This document shows positions 36,964 to 41,106 of a DNA stretch of 41,106 nucleotides, piece after piece. The position numbers were made by a program, and so were the translations under genes. The DNA is taken from the IMG/VR virus record IMGVR_UViG_3300048017_000072, positions 1 to 41,106 of that record; one strand, written 5' to 3'. Position 1 is the stretch's first letter. Each line of letters starts with the position of its first letter. Below the pieces are notes generated by a model, which was given only the letters and a program-made list of their open reading frames with translations, ran no database searches and had not been told where the DNA came from. The DNA comes from a virus.

Positions 36964-38625
36964 TTATTCCTCCACTACTCGTTTGCCTTCAGGAGTGCGG
37001 TAAACATCTTTGCCGTCCTTGGTCTTGCCAATTTTGACATAGCCTTTAGGAATACCTGTATCTTCCTTGGCGACGGCACTACGTTCTTTGGGTGACTTTG
37101 GTTTTTCAGGCTTAATAGTTTCAGGCTGAATGCCAAGAGTTTGTTCGTAGTTTGCAGGATTGGTTTGGCCTTTAGGAGCAGCTTCACCAGTACGCTTCAT
37201 CACTTCCACGTTACGATCTGCAAATTGCTCTCGCAAAGCTTGGTATTGAGGTGTACGAGCAAAGGCAGCTTCCAGTTCACCAGGCTTAGGAGCAGAGCCC
37301 TTTGGATAACGAGACAGTTGCTGATCTCGCCATGCTGCAAACATCTGAGTCGCATCAGCGTTGAACTCACCAATCAAGGAGGAAGCAATACCTCGGCTGA
37401 ATTCATCACCAATCTCATAGCTCTTGGGATTAATTACAAAAGGCAAAGTGCCATGTTTGGCAACAAGTTCAAGCTGAGTCTTTTCCAACTGACCTTGCAA
37501 GTCCAAGATGCGACCAAGATTCTTGATCTCAGCAGCACCCATGTTTTTAAACACTTCGTTTTGCAAGAAGTCAGATTTGCTTTGATTGAAATTTTTCTCA
37601 AAGTTTTCGCTATTGCTAAAAGACTTTTGTGCTTGATTAAGTTCAGTCTTAGTGACTGCTTCACCTTTTTTGTTAGTCAACGATCCATCTGTACCAAATT
37701 TCAATCCCAGTGCTTCCATAGCAGTAGCAAGGGATTTTTGTTGAGCAGCAGACAACGATACGTTCTTGTTGTCAACGTACTGATTCAGAGCATTAAAGCC
37801 CTCTGACATGTTCTGAGACATGCCAGCAGTACGGCTTGTAAACAAGCCGATGGCTTTGCGTTGTTCTTCCGATAGACCAGAGCCCCACAAGTTTTGCAAA
37901 CGCTGTTGCATTTCTTGGTACAAACGCTTTTGTTCTGAAGCTTTTGCAGCATATTCGCCAGTAGCGGCATTGGCTGCGTTGAGCTTATCGGTGTTGAATT
38001 TGAGTTGATCTTTTTCTTGCTGATAACCTAAAGCTTCTTGCAAGGAAGTAACAAAACCACCACGCTCAGTCAATTCATCACGGGTCAGTTTACGACCCAT
38101 AGTGTCTGTGACAGAAATGATCTGACCCAGTTCGTTGACGGTTTTTTCAAGTTGATTGCCTTGCTTGTCATAAGCAATCGAAGTCGTGGGAGTACCACCA
38201 GTGACAAAGGTACGCCACTTGGGATTACCCATCAACATCTCGACAAACGCTCTCATTTTCTGAGGCTTGTCGCCAATGTTTTCAAAAGCTTTGGATGCAG
38301 CCAAACGTCCTTCAGGAGTATTAGCACCACCTGCTTCCATGACAGGACGAACTTCTTTTTCAAATGCAGACAGATTGTTCTGCATGGTTGTCGCAATACG
38401 CTTAACAGGAGCCTCCATTGGAGTTCCCTTCAAACGACTAGACAACGAGTACATAGACACGGGATCACCATTGGATGCCGCATCCTCATACATTGAATTC
38501 AGGTCAGCTTCAGGCGCACGAACAGGGCTAACAAAACTAGGATCAGCAACAGGTGCAGGAGCGTTGACATCAGGAGGGGCAATAGGAGCAGCCTCTTGAA
38601 TGGGAGGTGGTGCAACGGGAGTCAT
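36964..38625 (-). CDS. Large candidate ejection or internal virion protein
   Basis: I start at ATG 38625 (MTPVAPPPIQEAAPIAPPDV), with GGAAGGG upstream and an ATGA overlap; an upstream TTG is less likely. 553 residues. A proline-rich N-terminus (about 1-35) is followed by a mostly helical body rich in Gln, Ala and Lys (QQEKDQLKFNTDKLNAANAA), and the end is basic with KIGKTKDGKDVYRTPEGKRV. No catalytic motif. Long helical, Gln-rich proteins of this size between fibre and lysis genes are commonly injected with the DNA. That remains inference. Confidence 0.6.
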   Translation of the reverse strand: MTPVAPPPIQEAAPIAPPDVNAPAPVADPSFVSPVRAPEADLNSMYEDAASNGDPVSMYSLSSRLKGTPMEAPVKRIATTMQNNLSAFEKEVRPVMEAGGANTPEGRLAASKAFENIGDKPQKMRAFVEMLMGNPKWRTFVTGGTPTTSIAYDKQGNQLEKTVNELGQIISVTDTMGRKLTRDELTERGGFVTSLQEALGYQQEKDQLKFNTDKLNAANAATGEYAAKASEQKRLYQEMQQRLQNLWGSGLSEEQRKAIGLFTSRTAGMSQNMSEGFNALNQYVDNKNVSLSAAQQKSLATAMEALGLKFGTDGSLTNKKGEAVTKTELNQAQKSFSNSENFEKNFNQSKSDFLQNEVFKNMGAAEIKNLGRILDLQGQLEKTQLELVAKHGTLPFVINPKSYEIGDEFSRGIASSLIGEFNADATQMFAAWRDQQLSRYPKGSAPKPGELEAAFARTPQYQALREQFADRNVEVMKRTGEAAPKGQTNPANYEQTLGIQPETIKPEKPKSPKERSAVAKEDTGIPKGYVKIGKTKDGKDVYRTPEGKRVVEE

Positions 38626-38990
38626 AGTTTCGAGCCCTTCCAAAAATTCTTGATTCCATCGTCATAGTTTGCTTGAATCGCTGCTGTACCCAAGGCATCT
38701 ATCGTAGGCAATTGCGGTGTTTGACCAAACATGGCAGGGGGTTGAATGCCGACACTCGATTGATTTGGCATTACTGGAGCTACGCCAACTCCACCAGGAA
38801 CCTGAGTTTGCCCTAAACCCTGACCGAGAGGTTTTACACCTTGCTCTGTTTCGCCTTCTTTTTGTCCATCAGCAAGCAAAAGACCCAATGCTTTAAACAA
38901 AGGGTTTCCTCCAGAAGCAATAGTCTGCGTCAGTGATGGCACACTTTGCCACCGCATAAACTCCATGCCAAGAGGAACATTGTCTGCCAT
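38622..38990 (-). CDS. Small late protein upstream of the ejection-type genes
   Basis: 122 residues starting MADNVPLGMEFMRWQSVPSL. A Gly/Pro/Gln-rich low-complexity middle (about 40-85) is followed by a helical end (AIQANYDDGIKNFWKGSKL). No family known. It is coupled by ATGA to the large gene downstream and may be a virion protein. Confidence 0.6.
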   Translation of the reverse strand: MADNVPLGMEFMRWQSVPSLTQTIASGGNPLFKALGLLLADGQKEGETEQGVKPLGQGLGQTQVPGGVGVAPVMPNQSSVGIQPPAMFGQTPQLPTIDALGTAAIQANYDDGIKNFWKGSKL

Positions 38991-38999
38991 GATTTTTCC

Positions 39000-39710
39000 T
39001 TAAATCTTGAAGCCTTTGCTTTGGCCTGCGGTAGTTTGACCTTGAGTGCCTTGGAAATTCGACACTGTAGATGCTTGAGGCACACCAAAAACAACTTGTG
39101 CGTATTTGCTGAATACGTCTTGAGGGGTTTGTGCATAGCCAATACGACTTGCAGCAGCTTGTTGAGCAGCAGACAAACCTTGTTGACCAGCACCCAGTAA
39201 GCTTGTAGCGGCTTGTTGACGTTGGCTTTCAACACCAGCAGAGGTTTGTGCAGCAACAGAGCCCATACGTTGTTCAGCAAGGGATGCGAGGTTTCTGGAT
39301 GCCAAAGCCTGACGAGCAGAACCCAAGCCACCTGCACCACCGTACAAAGCACCTTGTTGGTTCATTTGCTCACGAGTTTCTTCCCGAGCAGGTTGCAATG
39401 CAGCACTGATCTGCTGTTGCTTGTATTCAGGGCTAAACAGTTGCTGTAGACCCTGCAAACCGCTGAGATAAGCACCTGCACCACCTGCTTCTTGCAAAGC
39501 ACCAGCACGACCTGATACGTCCATAGCTGTTTGAGCAGCAGTGGTTGTAGCAGGAGCAACTTGTCCGTAAACGTCTTTAGCTTGGCCTACAGTGTTTTTG
39601 TAAGCTGGCAGAAAGGTGTTTTTTAATGCTTCATTTTGAATTGCAAGAGTTTCCCGTTGTTCGGGAGTCATTTGCACTTGTGTGCTACTTGAGCCTTTAC
39701 CGGAACCCAT
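39000..39710 (-). CDS. Candidate internal virion / DNA-transfer protein
   Basis: 236 residues starting MGSGKGSSSTQVQMTPEQRE. It is dominated by Ala, Gln, Gly and Ser, with helices (QQISAALQPAREETREQMNQ) and a Gly/Ala-rich amphipathic segment (GALYGGAGGLGSARQALASR), and ends QSKGFKI. The pattern is one I recall for phage proteins annotated as DNA transfer or injection proteins in podoviruses of environmental origin. Third member of the likely ejection set with the 388- and 553-residue proteins. Confidence 0.6.
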   Translation of the reverse strand: MGSGKGSSSTQVQMTPEQRETLAIQNEALKNTFLPAYKNTVGQAKDVYGQVAPATTTAAQTAMDVSGRAGALQEAGGAGAYLSGLQGLQQLFSPEYKQQQISAALQPAREETREQMNQQGALYGGAGGLGSARQALASRNLASLAEQRMGSVAAQTSAGVESQRQQAATSLLGAGQQGLSAAQQAAASRIGYAQTPQDVFSKYAQVVFGVPQASTVSNFQGTQGQTTAGQSKGFKI

Positions 39711-39712
39711 AA

Positions 39713-40009
39713 TCAGTACCCCTTGCCTTTCCCAGATTGTGTCTGTCTAGGTTGAATGTTTGCATTATCCCACGGTCCTACCGTATTTGAATAGGTGTTA
39801 GGTTTGCCAAAACGGGGTTGACCACCTTGGCTTGGGAAAGTAGTGTTTCCACCTTTGCCCATAGGTTGCTGGGGCTGGGGTGTCATTTGCGTATCAGGTC
39901 CTAATTCCGGCTCACTGGTCATTCGTGGAGCAGTAGGAGCTTGACTAAAAGGACCTTTGCCAGATGGCGGGCTCATTGGTTGAGCAACTTGTGCTGACTG
40001 CATTCCCAT
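39713..40009 (-). CDS. Small disordered Pro/Gln/Gly-rich protein
   Basis: 98 residues starting MGMQSAQVAQPMSPPSGKGP, low complexity throughout (MTPQPQQPMGKGGN), ending SGKGKGY. AAGGAT precedes the start. The SGKGKGY end echoes MGSGKGSSS at the start of the next gene. No function known; probably a small virion component. Confidence 0.6.
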   Translation of the reverse strand: MGMQSAQVAQPMSPPSGKGPFSQAPTAPRMTSEPELGPDTQMTPQPQQPMGKGGNTTFPSQGGQPRFGKPNTYSNTVGPWDNANIQPRQTQSGKGKGY

Positions 40010-40018
40010 AATTTATCC

Positions 40019-40297
40019 TTAATATTTGCCTTCTGCAAACACGTTGACAAACACTGTTTCATCTTCCAATGCTTCAATTTCATGCCATTCTGAAGCCAAA
40101 AGATTGACAGGCTGCGTGTCCTTGGTCATCACCAATTCACGACCTTCTTTACGCACGATACAACTTCCCGCATGGCACATGGTTAGGTGTGAATATATGT
40201 GCGCGTGTCGCGGCAATCCTTCACCTTTATTGGCGTGATAAACATTTATGCTTGCGCCATCATAGGTGACTTGATGTTGTGGCGTTACAGGTTTCAC
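40019..40297 (-). CDS. Cupin-fold protein (second of two)
   Basis: 92 residues, one minimal cupin barrel. LPRHAHIYSHLTMCHAGSC carries His31, His33 and His37, and EWHEIEALEDETVFVNVFA carries His72. This pairs with the 138-residue cupin at 5536-5952, which has GHSHTFDH and THELVALEDNTVV. So the two are paralogues or share a recent source. Both follow a Gly-rich adhesin and a small accessory gene. Enzymatic role unknown; a carbohydrate- or metal-binding task near fibres would fit. ATGA overlap with the 99-residue gene upstream. Confidence 0.8.
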   Translation of the reverse strand: MKPVTPQHQVTYDGASINVYHANKGEGLPRHAHIYSHLTMCHAGSCIVRKEGRELVMTKDTQPVNLLASEWHEIEALEDETVFVNVFAEGKY

Positions 40298-40593
40298 AAT
40301 GTTTGTGACCCCGTGGTTATAGGTTGATCTTCTGCTGTTGGATATGGGGCAGGTTCAGGAACAAGTTTAATTGTTTGGTCACTGTTATCGTAATAATAAA
40401 CATCAGCAATAACATTGTCATCGCAATCTATCCAAAACATAGGCAACGCAACCTCAAACGCAACATCAGCAATTTGCGCCAATCTATCTGAATTTGGAAT
40501 TTCTAAATAAATAGGTGTTGGTGGTGTATCTTTTAAATTCCAATTGATAATTTGATAAACAATTTCATTAGGAGATATAAGTGCTTTTTTCAT
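40294..40593 (-). CDS. Small tail-accessory protein (MKKALISPNE family)
   Basis: I start at ATG 40593 (MKKALISPNEIVYQIINWNL), with AAGG upstream; a longer frame reads through Gly-rich codons in the wrong frame. 99 residues. FEVALPMFWIDCDDNVIADV, then YYYDNSDQTIKLVPEP, is a pattern I recall from small phage proteins encoded beside fibres. It may be a fibre-associated accessory or chaperone. It lies eight bases after the Gly-rich adhesin stop and overlaps the cupin by ATGA, matching the position of the 130-residue gene at 5955-6347. Confidence 0.7.
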   Translation of the reverse strand: MKKALISPNEIVYQIINWNLKDTPPTPIYLEIPNSDRLAQIADVAFEVALPMFWIDCDDNVIADVYYYDNSDQTIKLVPEPAPYPTAEDQPITTGSQTL

Positions 40594-40601
40594 GTTCAAC
40601 C

Positions 40602-41106
40602 TTAATAAAAAATAACAACTCCACCACCACCACCGCCACCGCCTCCACCTGCATTTGAACCGCCTGAACCGCCTGAACCACCAGGACTGCCGCCTGCTAC
40701 TCCGTTGGCTGAAGATGTTTGACTTGTGCCAGCATTGCCGTTTCCATAAGGAACGCCTCCATTTACTGTTCCAGACCAAACTACGCCAGTTTGTGGATTT
40801 CTACCGCTACCGCCTGCACCACCACCTGAAAAACCAGGGCCACCACCTCCACCGCCATTTCCTGCTCCAGCACAACAAACACTGCCGCTTATGCCACCAC
40901 TGCCACCGCCTGCTCCCGCTGCTCCTAAACCAATGGGTAAAAACACAGCAAAATCAGTTAAATTTGTTCCGCCATAAAGTTTTGTGCAACCTGAAAAAGT
41001 TGAAGTTCCATTCGAACCACCTTGACCGTAATTTGATACGTTAGGGTTGGTGCTACCTGTGCCACCTGTGCAAGTAACGTAAGCGCCAAACGAACTTGTG
41101 CCACCT
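40602..41106 (-). CDS. Glycine-rich tail fibre/adhesin, C-terminal part (continues from base 1)
   Basis: The frame is open at the right edge and reads GGTSSFGAYVTCTGGTGSTN. It then reads FSGCTKLYGGTNLTDFAVFL and a long Gly-rich run (GGGGGGPGFSGGGAGGSG). The end is GGGGVVIFY, with the stop at 40602. The only in-frame ATG-type start inside the segment is unconvincing. Joined to 1-647 the total is 1152 bases, a whole number of codons, with no stop across the junction and glycines on both sides. Four cysteines distinguish this tip from the one at 6356-7306. The final VVIFY strand parallels GIVIVRYQ in that protein. Confidence 0.8.
   Translation of the reverse strand, partial: GGTSSFGAYVTCTGGTGSTNPNVSNYGQGGSNGTSTFSGCTKLYGGTNLTDFAVFLPIGLGAAGAGGGSGGISGSVCCAGAGNGGGGGGPGFSGGGAGGSGRNPQTGVVWSGTVNGGVPYGNGNAGTSQTSSANGVAGGSPGGSGGSGGSNAGGGGGGGGGGVVIFY

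Noticed and set aside
37141-37806. 221-residue plus-strand open frame
   Set aside because: Antisense to the large ejection-type gene; Leu/Phe/Ser-rich translation typical of a shadow frame.
1-41106. Integrase, repressor, attachment site, phage RNA polymerase, DNA polymerase
   Set aside because: I looked for their motifs in the translated frames and recognised none. A highly diverged form cannot be excluded without a profile search.

Overview
The window is a tailed-phage genome and, by the evidence at its ends, very probably a complete circularly permuted genome cut at an arbitrary point. A glycine-rich tail-fibre gene runs off the left edge on the minus strand. A glycine-rich open frame enters from the right edge on the same strand, and joining base 1 to base 41106 restores one uninterrupted 383-codon reading frame. 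Virion genes are of short-tailed (podovirus) type: a 723-residue portal close in size to that of P22, a separate scaffold, a DUF5309/SU10-like capsid protein, tail proteins resembling P22 gp4/gp10 or T7 gp11/gp12, fibres, candidate ejection proteins, nested spanins and a GH19 endolysin. I found no phage RNA polymerase, DNA polymerase, integrase or repressor. That points to a lytic phage, not T7-like, that uses the host polymerases. Many small early proteins (the YbcO/RusA pair, the modular 'EPV...YT.PP' proteins, the 108-residue protein beside the helicase) resemble proteins I associate with phages and prophages of Betaproteobacteria (Burkholderiales, possibly freshwater). The host call is inference.

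Layout. A late arm on the minus strand starts near 20.5 kb and reads leftwards through the artificial ends to 33.1 kb. Its order is: a GNAT-like protein and a candidate small terminase subunit, small proteins, large terminase, portal, scaffold, capsid, head-tail adaptor, an intruding homing endonuclease, a collagen-like S74 fibre, a glycine-rich fibre with two accessory genes (one a cupin), a glycosyltransferase, a gp10-like tail protein, a long repeat-built fibre, the second glycine-rich fibre across the junction with its own accessory and cupin genes, candidate ejection proteins, then a crowded lysis and membrane-protein cluster. Early genes lie at 21.2-33.1 kb in three blocks: a rightward block of tiny unknown genes (21.2-23.0 kb, ending at a strong terminator), a leftward replication block (30.2-23.4 kb: initiator-like protein, DnaB-like helicase, RusA, YbcO-like nuclease), and a rightward recombination and nucleotide block (30.3-33.1 kb: DUF1071 annealing protein, its partner, MazG-like and DUF6378 proteins).

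Most genes overlap by ATGA or TAATG, so translation is widely coupled. Regulatory signals are concentrated at 20.5-21.2 kb and 30.2-30.3 kb, the two points where transcription diverges, and both carry similar GGGT(T/A)AACCC palindromes. A riboswitch-like leader and terminator sits before the replication genes at 28.25-28.35 kb.

The least explained stretch is 31,824-32,174, about 350 bases without a gene inside the recombination operon. It holds two tandem, diverged copies of a nested stem structure with compensatory base changes, so it is probably a structured RNA. The second notable pattern is a three-gene cassette (glycine-rich adhesin, small accessory protein, cupin) that occurs twice in the tail region.
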